64,000 nucleotides of DNA. It comes from Staphylotrichum longicolle (Eukaryota > Ascomycota > Sordariomycetes > Sordariales > Chaetomiaceae). The stretch's first letter is position 1; the number at the start of each line of letters is the position of its first letter. The notes under the pieces are model-generated. The model saw only the letters and a list, made by a program, of their open reading frames with translations. It made no database searches and was not told the DNA's origin. The translations under genes and the position numbers were made by a program. Location of the stretch: contig JAHCVI010000001.1 in the NCBI GenBank assembly GCA_019096155.1, positions 7,688,001 to 7,752,000 of the forward strand, read 5' to 3'. Shown piece by piece: positions 1 through 10,771 of this stretch.

Positions 1-1
1 A

Positions 2-970
2 TCACCCAGGCGCCGCGAGAGCACTTCGGCTCCCAGCTTGCTCACCAAGAGTTGCCATGACATCGACGTGCTGCTGTGGCTGCTGTGCTCGCCCCCCGAT
101 TGCTCGGCGCAGGACTGCCCCCCGCCCCATCTGCCATCCACCGTCGCCAGCACCGGCTCGCTTCAGTATTTCAAGCGCAACCGCAAGCCAGTGGAGGCCG
201 GCGGCGCCCCGAACTGCTTGTCGTGCCCCGTGGAGAGTGCGTGCAAGTACTCGGCGAAGCGCATCTATGTCGGCAAGGAACTTGCGGGTGTTGAGTCGGG
301 CAACAAGAGATGGCCTCTGACCATCGTCCTCCCAGACATTGAGTCATATGGAAGCGAGGCGGAGGCAAGAGAGGCCATGCTCGCGGAGCTCGCCCAGGAT
401 TACGAGGCTGACAAACCGGACTCGGAGGTTGCTCGGCGAAACTGGTTCGGCAGATGTGTGTACGAGAGCGACAATGATGTGTGCGACGAGCAGGTCGTCA
501 CATTGAGTTGGGATGATGACCCGCTGCCAGGGAGCGACGGAAACGCCAGCCGCAACGCGAAAACTGCAGTCTTCCACATGGTGGCCCAGACCAAAAAGAT
601 CTGTGACCGGTATACGCATTTGTACGGGGTTGATGGCGAGATCTTTGCCGACTCGACCACCATCACTATCGAAGACTTCCGCACTGGACAGACAACCGTC
701 CATCGGCCCCCCAGCGAAGGCGACGGCCACGGTGGCGGCGACATTGGCCTGACCCGCCAGTTCATCCTTGCCGTAGACAAGGTCAAAAACCACGGGTGGT
801 CCACTGACCGCGCGCAAAGGGAGCTTGTCGGCTGCACCCTGGAAGAGGTTATTCGTAGCCACGCCATGGTGTTCTGCGCAGAGGCAGCGCGACGGGGCCG
901 GAAGGTGGTGGATTGGCCAGCGTGGTGGGCAGCTGAGGTACAGGCCAAGTCGGCACCGGGTTCGGCTTGA
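2..970 (+). CDS. Gfo/Idh/MocA-family NAD(P)-dependent oxidoreductase, C-terminal part (enters from left edge)
   Basis: The reading frame is open from the first complete codon at base 2 to a TGA at 968-970, so the N-terminal Rossmann half lies outside the window. The first visible residues include SLLTKSCHDID; a Lys followed by a His-Asp pair at this place is typical of the catalytic segment of the Gfo/Idh/MocA family, in which the conserved Lys/His/Asp set acts in hydride transfer on sugars or related polyols. A small Cys cluster (CLSC...C, about 60 residues further on) followed by YSAKRIY is a feature I associate with the fungal StrI-like branch. The rest fits the C-terminal alpha/beta dimerisation domain. 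Family assignment rests on motif recognition; the substrate is unknown. No intron is needed in the visible part. Confidence 0.8.
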   Translation, partial: SPRRRESTSAPSLLTKSCHDIDVLLWLLCSPPDCSAQDCPPPHLPSTVASTGSLQYFKRNRKPVEAGGAPNCLSCPVESACKYSAKRIYVGKELAGVESGNKRWPLTIVLPDIESYGSEAEAREAMLAELAQDYEADKPDSEVARRNWFGRCVYESDNDVCDEQVVTLSWDDDPLPGSDGNASRNAKTAVFHMVAQTKKICDRYTHLYGVDGEIFADSTTITIEDFRTGQTTVHRPPSEGDGHGGGDIGLTRQFILAVDKVKNHGWSTDRAQRELVGCTLEEVIRSHAMVFCAEAARRGRKVVDWPAWWAAEVQAKSAPGSA

Positions 971-976
971 GTCCAG

Positions 977-1012
<36 letters not shown>

Positions 1013-1040
1013 TTTTCTTTTTTTTTTTTCTTTTTTTTTC
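977..1040. repeat. (CT)n microsatellite running into a poly-T tract
   Basis: About fourteen CT dinucleotides are followed by roughly 35 T residues broken by single Cs. The tract begins only 7 bases after the oxidoreductase stop codon, so it probably lies in that gene's 3' untranslated region. It would encode Ser-Leu or poly-Phe/Lys peptides in other frames; those small reading frames are artefacts. Confidence 0.95.
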
Positions 1041-1719
1041 GCAATGTGTTCTGCGTGCGGTCAAGATGCCTGGTACGACTTGTCGAGCAACGAACGGGCA
1101 TTGTCCAGCGGAGCCAACTGCATCTTTTTCGTTGACTCTTAAATCATATATCTAGGCACGAACCCATAAATACAGCTGGGGTTGTTCACTCCTTTATTTA
1201 TCGGTGGTGCAGCGCATTTGATGTCGGTATGTGCTCTGAAAGTGGAAAGAATCAAAACCCATCCATCAGGTCACAATCATGAGATGAGCACCCAAGTTCT
1301 TGTGGTTCGCTCACCCCTGGTCCCTTGGCACTGCTTGGCAGCATCGTTGACAGCAGCCAGCAGCCCTGAGCCTAAATGCCAAGCAATGACATCTTCGTTG
1401 ACAGGGGCAGGGAGACATTGTTTCGTCCCAACCCAGTCTCTCAAAATCCCCCGCCAACTTGCCACCCCACATCATCTCAGGCCCCTGCCAAGTTCCAACC
1501 CTCAACTCCATCACCTCCAACAAACCCTGCCGATTGTTGATCACCCCACCAGTCTTGCGCGTCCGCGTGAATCACTCACCTTGCCAAAGATCTCTTGGAG
1601 AAGGATCCTTCCATCTCTCTGTCACTCGGGCTCGCAGCGCCGCACCGGCCTTGTCCACCAAGCAACAGCACACTTGTTCTGCCGACTTCAACCCGGATCC
1701 CCCAAGACCGCTAACGACC
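1041..1719. other. Intergenic region upstream of the KES1-like gene
   Basis: No protein or RNA gene is recognised. A 190-codon open frame crosses the segment but overlaps the KES1 start in another frame and has no recognisable domain. The part nearest 1720 is C-rich and probably holds the promoter and 5' leader of the KES1-like gene. Confidence 0.5.
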
Positions 1720-3162
1720 ATGGAGTCTGCAACGCCGACGCAACAGTCGAGTAGCATGGGGGCAAGCTGGGGTGCTTTCTTGAAGGTCTGCGGTTCCTGT
1801 GCTTTTTGTTTCTCATACGGAGCCGTCCTTGGGTGCGGCACGCGACACCGAGCCAGGTCAGACAAGCTGCATCCTGCGTTTGCTAACTCGCACTGCCGAT
1901 CTAGTCGATTGCATCCTTCAACGGCGACCTTTCGAGCCTCACTGCGCCGCCTTTCATCCTTTCGTCTACCAGTTTGACCGAGTTCAGCTCGTACTGGTGC
2001 GAGCACCCTTCCGTCTTCGCCGCCCCTGCCAAGGAAGCCGACCCGGCGAAAAGAGCCGTCTTGGTCTTGAAGTGGTTCTTGACCACCCTAAAGCAGCAGT
2101 ACGCCAGCCGGAGCGAACAATATGGCAACGAAAAGAAACCTCTCAACCCATTTCTGGGAGAACTGTTCCTGGGGAAGTGGGAGGACGACGCGGGGACCAC
2201 CGAGTTGATCAGCGAGCAGGTCAGGTGGGTGCTCCCCCGGTTGTCACCGCAGCTTAACGCTTGAGCTCTTTGCTGATTCCGCGACCCCTCCCCTCGATAG
2301 CCATCACCCCCCGGCGACTGCATATAATATCACCAACCTTGCCAGCGGCGTCCGGTTGGAGGGGTACAATGCGCAGAAGGCGTCCTTCTCCAAGACAATC
2401 AACATCAAGCAGATTGGGCATGCGGTGCTCACTGTTCCCGTGTCGTCTTCTGCGGAGCCCGACACTTTCCTGATCACGTTGCCATCCCTTCACATCGAGG
2501 GCCTCATCTTTGGCTCACCCTTCATTGAGTTGGATGGCAGCTCTTTCATCACATCATCCACCGGATTCACGGCCAAGATTGATTACAGTGGGAAGGGCTG
2601 GCTGTCCGGCAAGAAGAACTCGTTCACCGCTGCCCTGTACCCGACTGGGAAGGAAAAGGACGTTCTGTTCAACGTCTCGGGCCAGTGGACCAAGTCCTTC
2701 GAGATCCACTCTGGCCCTGCCAAGTACAACAGCAAAGACAATCTCGTCGAGACCTGGGATCCCAAGCCCCTCAGCGAGCTCATTGTTGCCCCGTTGGAGA
2801 AGCAGCATCCCCTGGAGTCGAGGCGTGCCTGGGCTAAAGTTGCTGCCGCGATTGCCAAGGTCGACCTTGACACGGTCAGCTTGGAGAAGGGGAAAATAGA
2901 GACTGCGCAGCGCGAGATGCGCGCGAAAGAAAAGGCCGAAGGGCGCACTTGGCAGCGTCGCTACTTTACTTCCCGGAACGACACCGCCGACCCTGTCTTG
3001 ACCAGCCTGGGTGCCGCTGTCGGCTTGTCCGAATCAGGCGATGCCGACAAAACTGGTGGGCTCTGGCGGTTTGATTCCGCCAAGTCCGAGACGGCACATA
3101 AGGAGCCCGCTCTCAATGAGGAAGCAGCCGCCAAGCTTGCGAAGGAGCTGTTGGGCCAATGA
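1720..3162 (+). CDS. KES1: Oxysterol-binding protein, Kes1/Osh4 type
   Basis: This is a soluble lipid-transfer protein of the OSBP-related family, which exchanges sterol and PI4P between membranes, in yeast chiefly at the Golgi/ER. Three exons are inferred: 1720-1785, 1905-2224 and 2301-3162, giving 415 residues (yeast Osh4 has 434). Exon 1 ends in WGAFLK and exon 2 begins SIASFNGDLSSL, the usual Kes1 N-terminal lid region. Exon 2 carries KPLNPFLGE. The family signature EQVSHHPP is rebuilt exactly across intron 2 (2225-2300), which fixes that junction. Intron 1 has a non-canonical GTCTGC donor but a good TGCTAAC branch site at 1881 and a CTAG acceptor. There is no PH domain or FFAT motif, as in other short Osh proteins. 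The start ATG has a CC-A-CC-like context (acgaccATGG). The gene converges on the Ubp16-like gene 327 bases away. Confidence 0.95.
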
Positions 3163-3489
3163 TGGACGCATCTGTTGGAAGCAGAGGAGCAGCGCGGTGT
3201 GTTCTACACTGGGGGCGCAAAGTTGTGAATTAAGATCCAGCGACCATCAGCCGATGGTCTGGCGGCTCTACTGTTGCATATGTGGTTCCGTTTGTGTCGC
3301 TTCCAAAGCCCGAAATGTGTGCAGGTACATAGAAACATGACACCAGACCTTTAATTCAAGCACTATGCCCCGATAGATTTTGTTACCCACCAACCATCTA
3401 TATGCCAAATATGGGATAGCAGATGTACAGCATCTATGATGATCCTCTCCTGACTCCTGGCCCATGAATGTCAACCCATCCTAGTCCCG
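3163..3489. other. Convergent intergenic spacer between KES1-like and UBP16-like genes
   Basis: This 327-base spacer must hold both 3' ends. I see no gene in it and no strong terminator-like structure. Confidence 0.6.
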
Positions 3490-5442
3490 TTAATGCGACC
3501 GGTCGAGCTCATAAAATAACAGATACACCTCCCTTTGCATGCTTAGCACGTCACGGGTGCTCGTTTCCTTGACCTTTTCGTCGCTGATCCTCCACCAGCG
3601 GCTTTGCTGTTTTCGCTGCTTCGACTTCGCGGCATGCGCGGCATGCGCGGCACGCATCGATGGCCGCCCGTCTGTAGCAACTGCAGAGTTGGCGGTCCTG
3701 CTGTGCAAGGGTGCGGGCGCGGCGGCTATCCCACAGGACCGTTGGGGTGAATCTCGACCGACAGTGTCAGATTCACCGACTTGAGATATGGATGCCGAGA
3801 TGGGACTCTGTGAGTTTCCCGAGCTCTCTTCGCCACCTGCTCCGGCACACAGGGAGTCCCGAGAGCTACCCGCGGGAGTTGCTGCGGTGTATGGAGAAAG
3901 CGGAGATAGAGTGCTTCTGGTTTGGTAGGCCATGGGATCCTGTGCCGAAGCCAATGCAGCTGCCTCTGTCGGCGACTGGTTCAGTTCCATAATCCGCGGC
4001 GTTGACGCCGGGCTGGCCGTCCTGCTGTATACTTTCGCGGGTTGGAAGGTGCTCGGATTGGAGAACGGCGGGTAAATGTTTTGACGGCGGAAAGACTCGT
4101 AGTGCCCGCTGTGATGGCTGCCCTTGTGTGTCACAACGCCCAGTAGCTTGTATCTTCGCTGCTGGAGCAAGCCACCCAATGGCAGCTCCTCGGGGAAAGC
4201 AACCTTGGCCGAGTTCTTCTGCGACGAATGGCTGGCATCAAAGATGGACCTGGACAGATGGACGGCCAGAATCCTGGGGAAATCGGTCATGCGAAGGTGC
4301 CGCGCTATTTTGCGCTTTGGCGCATACCGCATGTCGGGGAGCTCGACATCTTCTGGCGGTTTTTCCGGGTCCGTGTCGATGGCAAGCCGAAGTTTCTCTG
4401 CACCTGCTTGGGCCTTTGCCCTTGATGCATCTGTTGCGGATTGGCGCGCCTCTGCCTCAAACACCGCCAGGGCGTGCACGAGGCGGCACTTCTCGCACTT
4501 GAAGTCATCAATGTACTCTGTCTTGAACATCCCGTCGAAACAAGCGCCCAGCGTTGTCGACGACACCTGAGGTACATTGAGCGTCAAAGTGCAGAAGGTC
4601 GACGGTGTCGGTCGTGGCTTGAAGCCACATGTCAGACATTCGATCTGCGACTCGAACCTGCCTTCCAAAGGGAACCCTTCCTCCTCATCCTCGTCTTGCC
4701 CCTCCGTACGGCCAATATCCCCTGTCCCCTTTCCACCCGTTTGCTCGGGCATTTGGATGGGGTCCAATTCCCGCTTCTCGTAAAGGGCGCTGGGAGCGGG
4801 GAGGGGCGACTCCTCATCGAGACCCCCGATGCATCTTGCAAACCAGCGCGCCCTGCGTCCCGCATAATATTCATCGCAGAGTCTCTCAGCCACGACCTGT
4901 AAGAATTCCTGTGCGTCTTGCTGCTGCCGACTGATCCGCTGCCGGAACGCCTCTTCAAGGGCCCTCACGAACGGTACTGCAGATATGGTCTTCTTGTAAA
5001 TCGGGCGCTCGTTTAGCGCGTCCAGTATTTCCTTCAAATTCTTGGTAACGCTGCCTCTTTGAAGCCCTTCCAGCTTCCAGTCAGGTATGTCCTTGCCGAA
5101 CCGCGAGGATGCCGCATCGTCGTTCCTCGGGAATGCGCCGGTTGGAACTGGTTGCGCGTATACGAAATCGTCATCGAGGCTGCGACGATGTGTTTCCCGG
5201 ATCAGATAGAGTCGAAGGTCTCCGAGGCCAGCAAGGGCCTGAAGCACCGAATTGATGAAACAGTCGTTTGCAGGATTGGAGAGCCCAACAACACCCTTCT
5301 TCCGGTTTGAGAGTGCGCCGCCGGATGAGCTCGGCGTGTCGCTGTCGAGGAAGTACGTCGGGCCAAAGACATAAACCAGCGTGATCGCCGCGAGAGAGGC
5401 ACCAGCGGCGTATGTAACAACTTTCAGCGTCTTGTCGGGCAT
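3490..5442 (-). CDS. UBP16: Membrane-anchored ubiquitin carboxyl-terminal hydrolase (USP family, Ubp16 type)
   Basis: A cysteine protease that removes ubiquitin. Yeast Ubp16 is held in the outer mitochondrial membrane. The frame is uninterrupted. The ATG at 5442 is chosen because the next residues, MPDKTLKVVT, run straight into a hydrophobic segment (about residues 8-31) followed by the catalytic domain; an in-frame ATG at 5568 would add 42 unremarkable residues. With this start the protein has 650 residues. The Cys box GLSNPANDCFINSVLQ places the nucleophile at Cys61. A QQDAQEF box follows. Two CxxC pairs (CLTC near 269 and CEKC near 316) form the usual zinc-binding fingers. The His box THKGSHHSGHYESF is near 447, and the terminal RWWRISD supplies the third catalytic residue. 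A long Ser/Pro-rich insert separates the His box from the C-terminus. Confidence 0.95.
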   Translation of the reverse strand: MPDKTLKVVTYAAGASLAAITLVYVFGPTYFLDSDTPSSSGGALSNRKKGVVGLSNPANDCFINSVLQALAGLGDLRLYLIRETHRRSLDDDFVYAQPVPTGAFPRNDDAASSRFGKDIPDWKLEGLQRGSVTKNLKEILDALNERPIYKKTISAVPFVRALEEAFRQRISRQQQDAQEFLQVVAERLCDEYYAGRRARWFARCIGGLDEESPLPAPSALYEKRELDPIQMPEQTGGKGTGDIGRTEGQDEDEEEGFPLEGRFESQIECLTCGFKPRPTPSTFCTLTLNVPQVSSTTLGACFDGMFKTEYIDDFKCEKCRLVHALAVFEAEARQSATDASRAKAQAGAEKLRLAIDTDPEKPPEDVELPDMRYAPKRKIARHLRMTDFPRILAVHLSRSIFDASHSSQKNSAKVAFPEELPLGGLLQQRRYKLLGVVTHKGSHHSGHYESFRRQNIYPPFSNPSTFQPAKVYSRTASPASTPRIMELNQSPTEAAALASAQDPMAYQTRSTLSPLSPYTAATPAGSSRDSLCAGAGGEESSGNSQSPISASISQVGESDTVGRDSPQRSCGIAAAPAPLHSRTANSAVATDGRPSMRAAHAAHAAKSKQRKQQSRWWRISDEKVKETSTRDVLSMQREVYLLFYELDRSH

Positions 5443-5893
5443 CCTCGGGACGCAGTCGGGCGCGCCCGGTCGTGGTCGATGGGCAGCCTTTGCACCTGCC
5501 GATGCGAGCAGAAAAATTGTCTGTTCTCGGTTCACAGCGCAATTCGGGGTTCGGCAAGAATGTACCACCTGCTTCCAAAACGGTTGACCAACGGCTGTCC
5601 AGGGATTCAGCCGCCGAAAAGCGCGTGACCTGCTCTGTCATGGAAGTCTGATGGATGTGGGTCAAGCAATCAAACTCGGCTCAAGAGGGGCCGATGCACC
5701 CACACTTTCCCGAGTGGGTTTCGTAGGACGGAACAGAGGCCGAATCAGAGGCGGAGGTGCAATCCCAACTTTGTGAACTCCATTCGAGAAATTAGTTTCC
5801 GAAAGTCATATTTAAGGGCTGCAGAGAGATTCGCTCACTGGCTATATCTGTTGATAGTTAGTCTAGTCTTCCTCAAGGTTCAAGAGAGCTAAC
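5443..5893. other. Upstream region of the UBP16-like gene, ending at the transposon island
   Basis: No gene seen. The first part should be the promoter and leader of the minus-strand deubiquitinase gene. The segment becomes more AT-rich toward 5800-5893, where the first LINE copy starts. Confidence 0.5.
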
Positions 5894-7157
5894 CTTTCAT
5901 CTTTTTCTGCTTCGCCGACCGTACTACGAAAAGTAGCCCAATTGGCCTAAAAACAATACTGTTGGAAAGCTCTCAAAAAGCTCTATCTACTCACACCTAT
6001 TGCAGCTGCGCGCGCGCCGTTGTGTGGCCGCAGGAGGTGTAGGAATTGGGAGAGCCATCGCGGCGTCCACGGTCGGAAAACCCCTCGACGTCTTTGCTAC
6101 TAGGTGACTACTAACGTTATCACTCCTACATCGCCACCCACCTCGTCGTCGACCTACTTTTCTCTACTTTTTGATCTACTTTTTTTATTATTTAAACCCT
6201 TTTCGGTTGCCCGGCCAACGACTATCAATAACAACAATTACCCCCTGAAGATCTAAAAACGTCAAAATCGATAAAACCCTTAAAAACAACAATGGCGACT
6301 ACTGGCCTTGCTTCTAGCACCCATAACCTCCCAGTTATGGGCCTACTTCAACGCCCTGCCCGGCACCTACCCAAGCCTACAGAGGCCCCCAGAGCCACCT
6401 CACGGCCTGGAAAGGAGTCCTGCAGAGGGCTCCTCGACGGTTTGGTGGCCTTAGTGCCAGCTGAACAGCAGGGTATAGCCCGGGGCCTTGCAAAGGAGGT
6501 CTATACCCTGTTCACTACCCTGTAGTAGAACCAACTACTGCAACCCATCGAAGTCGTCATTGTAACCTACCTGTAGAAGGTAGTTACAGAGGCTGTTCGA
6601 GCCGCTATGGGCCCGGGCCCTACCTAGCGAGTCGCCCAGGGCTAGTCGTGGGCTATAGTGGCTACCACAGCTTCGGCACCACTGAACCAGCCCATACAGC
6701 CCCCCTAGTCTACGAAGGCTATTCCTTATAGGATCAACCGTGAGATCCTAGTCCGGGGAACCAACCTGCCAGCCGACCTAGCCAAACGAATCCCTGTCGA
6801 AATCGTCCAGGTAGTCAACCAAGCTTCGGCTAAGAAGGGAGCCATTGTAGCCCGAAAGCTACCTAGTGGTAATACAGTGGTTACGTTCAGTGACCCTACT
6901 ACTAAGGACTAGCATACGAAGAACAACTAATGGCTGCAACAGGCCTTCGGCGACCAAGCCAAAGAGGCCTGCAGAACCTTTGTAGTCCTTGTGAAAGGCC
7001 TACGTAGGGCCGATTTACAAGGTACTATAGAGGAAGCCTTCGGTATGGCTATAGGCCTTCGGTCCGTTGACAAGGTCAAATTCCGGCTTCCTACCAACCC
7101 AGGGTTCACTAGAGCTACTATATTGGTTACCCTAGAAAGCTAGGAAGAGGCCCGTAA
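5894..7157 (+). mobile_element. LINE copy A: 5' fragment of a Tad1-like non-LTR retrotransposon
   Basis: The segment begins with the conserved 5' end of this LINE family (pyrimidine-rich start, then gcttcgccgacc, a GC-rich gcgcgc patch and the ORF1 ATG at 6292). It stops inside ORF1 at the point where the (GATA)n tail of LINE copy B1 begins. ORF1 starts MATTGLASSTHN and is cut after 77 codons by TAG, with further TAG stops downstream at positions that are CAG in other copies, as expected from RIP. The rest of this LINE is not found on the far side of B1, so the junction is not a simple nested insertion. Confidence 0.85.
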
Positions 7158-7346
7158 GATAGATAGATAGATAGATAGATTTTCATACACCGATATGCCC
7201 AAAGGCGTGCCGGTCCTTCTACTTAGCTATGTACAGAGGAAACCGTACCGTATAGGCCGGGTAAAAACCTCCGTCCCCCCTTCTGAAGCCACAATGCGAA
7301 TCCAATGCAATACAATAGAACGGAGGCGCTGTGTTAGCCTCTGGGC

Positions 7347-10300
7347 CTAGCCTTCCACCATTTCTAGGTCTAGCCTTCTAGCTAGCCTATACTCTAGTAG
7401 TCGACCAGAGTCCATTAGCCAACCCAGAACCTGCCGAACAAGCCGAATATTCCCAGGGACCCCCCGAAAAACAGTCTGTAGGTCCCTATGTGACCGAATT
7501 TGCCGTTGCTCCCACGGCCTCTGTAGCGGTGGGTCGGGGCACCACACCACTAAGTGCTCCACTGTTTCCCTGCCCTGGCCACAGGCGCAGTAGGGGGTAG
7601 GCACCTGTGGGACCTTCACCCGGAATAGGTAGTCCCGCAAGCCAATATCCCCTATCCGGGCCTAGGCCAGTAGGGAGCTCTGGGCCTTCGTAAGGCCGTC
7701 GTGCCTCTTCAGGGCTTTGTCGGTAAAAAGGAGAGTTGGGGGGTCTTCGTCGGCCATCCTCACCACTATGGCTCTCTGTAGGCTAGCCCTCTATAGGTTA
7801 GCTCTCTATTGGGTTCTATAGTCCTCCCAACGGGCCTGCCAAGCTAGTTCGACCACTTCGTCGGTAGTCAACCTCTTATGGCTCTTCTTCCCTATTTTCC
7901 ACCGCTGGTCGGCCCACTTACCCACTGTAACAGTGGCCTGTTCAGTGGGTGTAAGTCGCTGTGGGCCCTGCTGTGGCCTGGGGCCACGGCTCTTCCACTT
8001 CCTGAATCTGTGGTAGATTCTGTTGCAAGCCTCTGTGATCAAGTGGCCCGGAGTTGTTCGTTCGTCCTCTGGGCTAGCCCCTGTTTGTAGGGACCTCCGC
8101 TGTAGCCGGGCCTCGAAGTCGGCTAGCCGTTTGTTGAAATAGAGGTCCAACGGGGGTACTCAAGCCTCTGTTTCCAAGCATCTAGTAGGGGAGGTCTTGT
8201 AGGCCCCCACTACTATTCGAAGGCTTCGGTTCTGGGCCCTCGTCAGGGCCTTCGCTGGGCCCTGTGGCTTGTTTGCCCCCCCTGGAGCCGTTGGCTGGTG
8301 GAACGTGGAGGCCCCGTAGGCTATAGCACTGCGGATGCACTTGGTATAGACCTCCCGAGCCTTGGATAGGCTGGGGCCCCACGTTTTGGCTGCAATCCTC
8401 GAAAGAGCGAAATCCTGGGTTTTCAGCTTCCTTTCCACCGCCTGGCAATGTGGTTTCCAGGATAGCTTCCAGTCAAGCCATACCCCCAAGAACCGGGCCG
8501 AGGCCACTGGTTTGACCACACTATAGCCATTGCCCAGTGGGTGGGCAAGGGCCACAGGGTCTGGCCACTGCCTATAGGACTTGTTGAAGTGTATCAATTC
8601 ACACTTGTGGCCTGCAAAGGCCATACCGCGGGTAGATGCCCACTGTAGGCAAGTCTTCCAGGCCTTTTCCAGCTGTTAGACGTTGGCTTGGGGGTTCCTC
8701 CCGAAGACCAGAAGGTTAGTATCGTCGGCAAAGCCCACTATACTAACTAGTGGTGGTCCTGTTTTAGAGCCTTATATAGCGAAGCTATATAGAGGAAAAG
8801 AGGACTGGGAGAGCGGTGAGCCCTGTGGAACCCCTGCAACCACTGGAATGTCTTCTGTTTTCTGGCCGTCGAAGTGGAGGGTAGCTACGCGGTTGGTCAA
8901 CCAAGCCCTCACCCAGACCACTAGCCACTGTGGGAAGCCCTGTTCCCGGAGAGTGGCCAATAGCCGGGTGTGGTTGACAGTGTCGAAGGCACCCGAAATA
9001 TCCAACTGTAGAAGGCTAGCCGTGGCTCGTTGCCTCCAAGCCTCTTGGACCTGGGCCACGACTAACCGAATGGCTAGTTCAGTGGACCGGTGCTCCCGGT
9101 TACCCATTTGTTCAGTGGGTAATAGGCCGTAGGCCTCAGCGGCCCTGGTGACCCTTCGGGCTACCAAGGCCTCTATAACCTTCCCAACCGTTGGTAGGAG
9201 GGCTATAGGCCTATAGCCTGCGGGGGTGCGGTAGGTTTCGGGGTTTTTCCAGGCTTCTGTAGAACCACTGTCTTGGCTCTCTTGAACCTGCCTGGGAACC
9301 AGCTAAGCCGGAAACAGGCCTCTGTAAGTACGGCCAATACCGTATACAGTGGCTGACCACAAGCCTTTAGTAGGCCAGTAGGTAGAAGGTCCTCGCCTGG
9401 GGCCTTCCAGGGGCTGATTCGTGACAGCGTGGCTTCGATATCCTCTGTAGTGACCTCTACCTCTATATCGAACCCTGGAACCCACTGTTGTAGTAGGTCT
9501 GGGTCCTCTATATCAGTAAGATCAGCCACTGGGCTAGGGAAGAACTTGGTGGCCAAGGCTTCGGCCTTTTGTTGGTGGGTGGTGAGGTCGTGGCCCTGTG
9601 TAGGGTCTTTGAGAGTCGGAAGCTTCGGGGGGTCCGGGGGGTTGAAGCTTCTGCAACGGGCCCATCGTTCCAGTGACCAAAGTAGGTCCGGGTGGTGGGT
9701 GGCCTTCTGAACAGTGGCCCTCCAAGCCTTCGTCTTTCCCCTGGTTGATAGTAGTTTTCAGGGCTTGTAAGCTCTGGTTGAGCCTTCGTTTGTTGTACCC
9801 CGACGGGGCTACCCTGTGTTGCCTTTCGGCTTCTCTAGCCTGTTGCTGGGCCTCTTTGACTTCCACTGACCACCAGGGTGAGGCGTAGCCTCTGTTGGGC
9901 TTCTTCCGGGGGGTAGCCAGTTCGGCTACCCTCTGAAGCTCTGTAATCAACTGATCGAAGGCCTGTTGTAGGCCCTGTTGATCCTGGATTCGGGCTTTGA
10001 GGCCCTGTGGCCCCGGGTCTTGCAGGCCCATTCGGAGTGGTAGGTAGGCCGCTTCGGCTTCCACGCGGCTCTCCTTCATCAGCTTCCAATTCCAGCCCTC
10101 TAGCTGGGCCTGTGGTAGGGGAAGCCCACTGGTATAGACTTCAAGGACCTGTGGGTAGTGGTCTGACTTCCCCCGGTGCTCTAGGCCATAGTAGGCTGTT
10201 GGAAGGCCCATAGTGGCCCAGAAGTGGTCAATCGTTGACGTGCGGCCCCGTTGGGTCCCCTGGGGGCCCTGGTAATTGAGCCGGCCGGGGTTCGAAGGTC

Positions 10301-10771
10301 CAAGTCCCACTGCGCTGCTAGTTCTAGCAGGGCTTCGGCTTCTGGTTGGTACCGGTCGTACCGGTCCCACTGTGGGTGGTGGAGGTTGAAGTCCCCCGCA
10401 AGGACCGTTGGGTAGGTAGGTAGTGGTCGGTTAAGTAGGGTTGATAGGGTGGTATTGTCGAAGGGGTTGTAGATAGACCAGAGCTCTAGTCCACTGCTTC
10501 CCAGCCCTGGGAACCAGACCCTGCAGTGGTCCTCAGTGGCTTCGTACTCCCACTGCCCGATATTGAATTGTCGGCTCACGAATATAGCTGCCCGGCCATT
10601 GCAAGTGTGGACCAGGTAGTATTTCGAGCTTCTGGGGCAGTAGGTTGACTTGGTGTGACAGTTGATCCAAGGTTCCTGTATCGCTAGGAGGTCGTACTGG
10701 GCCTCCTCTAGCAGGGCCTCAAGCGCCTGCTTATTGCCTTCGGTGTTCCAGAGTAGGATCTTAATTTTCAT
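7347..10771 (-). pseudogene. LINE B1 ORF2: endonuclease / reverse transcriptase polyprotein (broken)
   Basis: The product would nick target DNA and prime reverse transcription from it. The ATG at 10771 overlaps the ORF1 stop. N-terminal APE-like endonuclease motifs are clear: LLWNTEGN, AIQEPW and LAGDFNLHHPQWD. The central reverse transcriptase shows FKRAKTVVLQKPGK, LDISGAFDTVNH, GVPQGSPLS and the active-site block FADDTNLLV. A C-terminal region has LRDYLFRVKVP and the Cys/His motif CACGQGRETVEHLVVWC, ending LEMVEG before TAG at 7347. A TAA shortly after FADD (about 8676), further stops and several frameshifts break the frame in this copy. Confidence 0.88.

Noticed and set aside
1182..1754. 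A 190-codon frame upstream of the KES1-like gene
   Set aside because: It overlaps the KES1 first exon in another frame and has no domain; the spliced KES1 model explains the coding signal.
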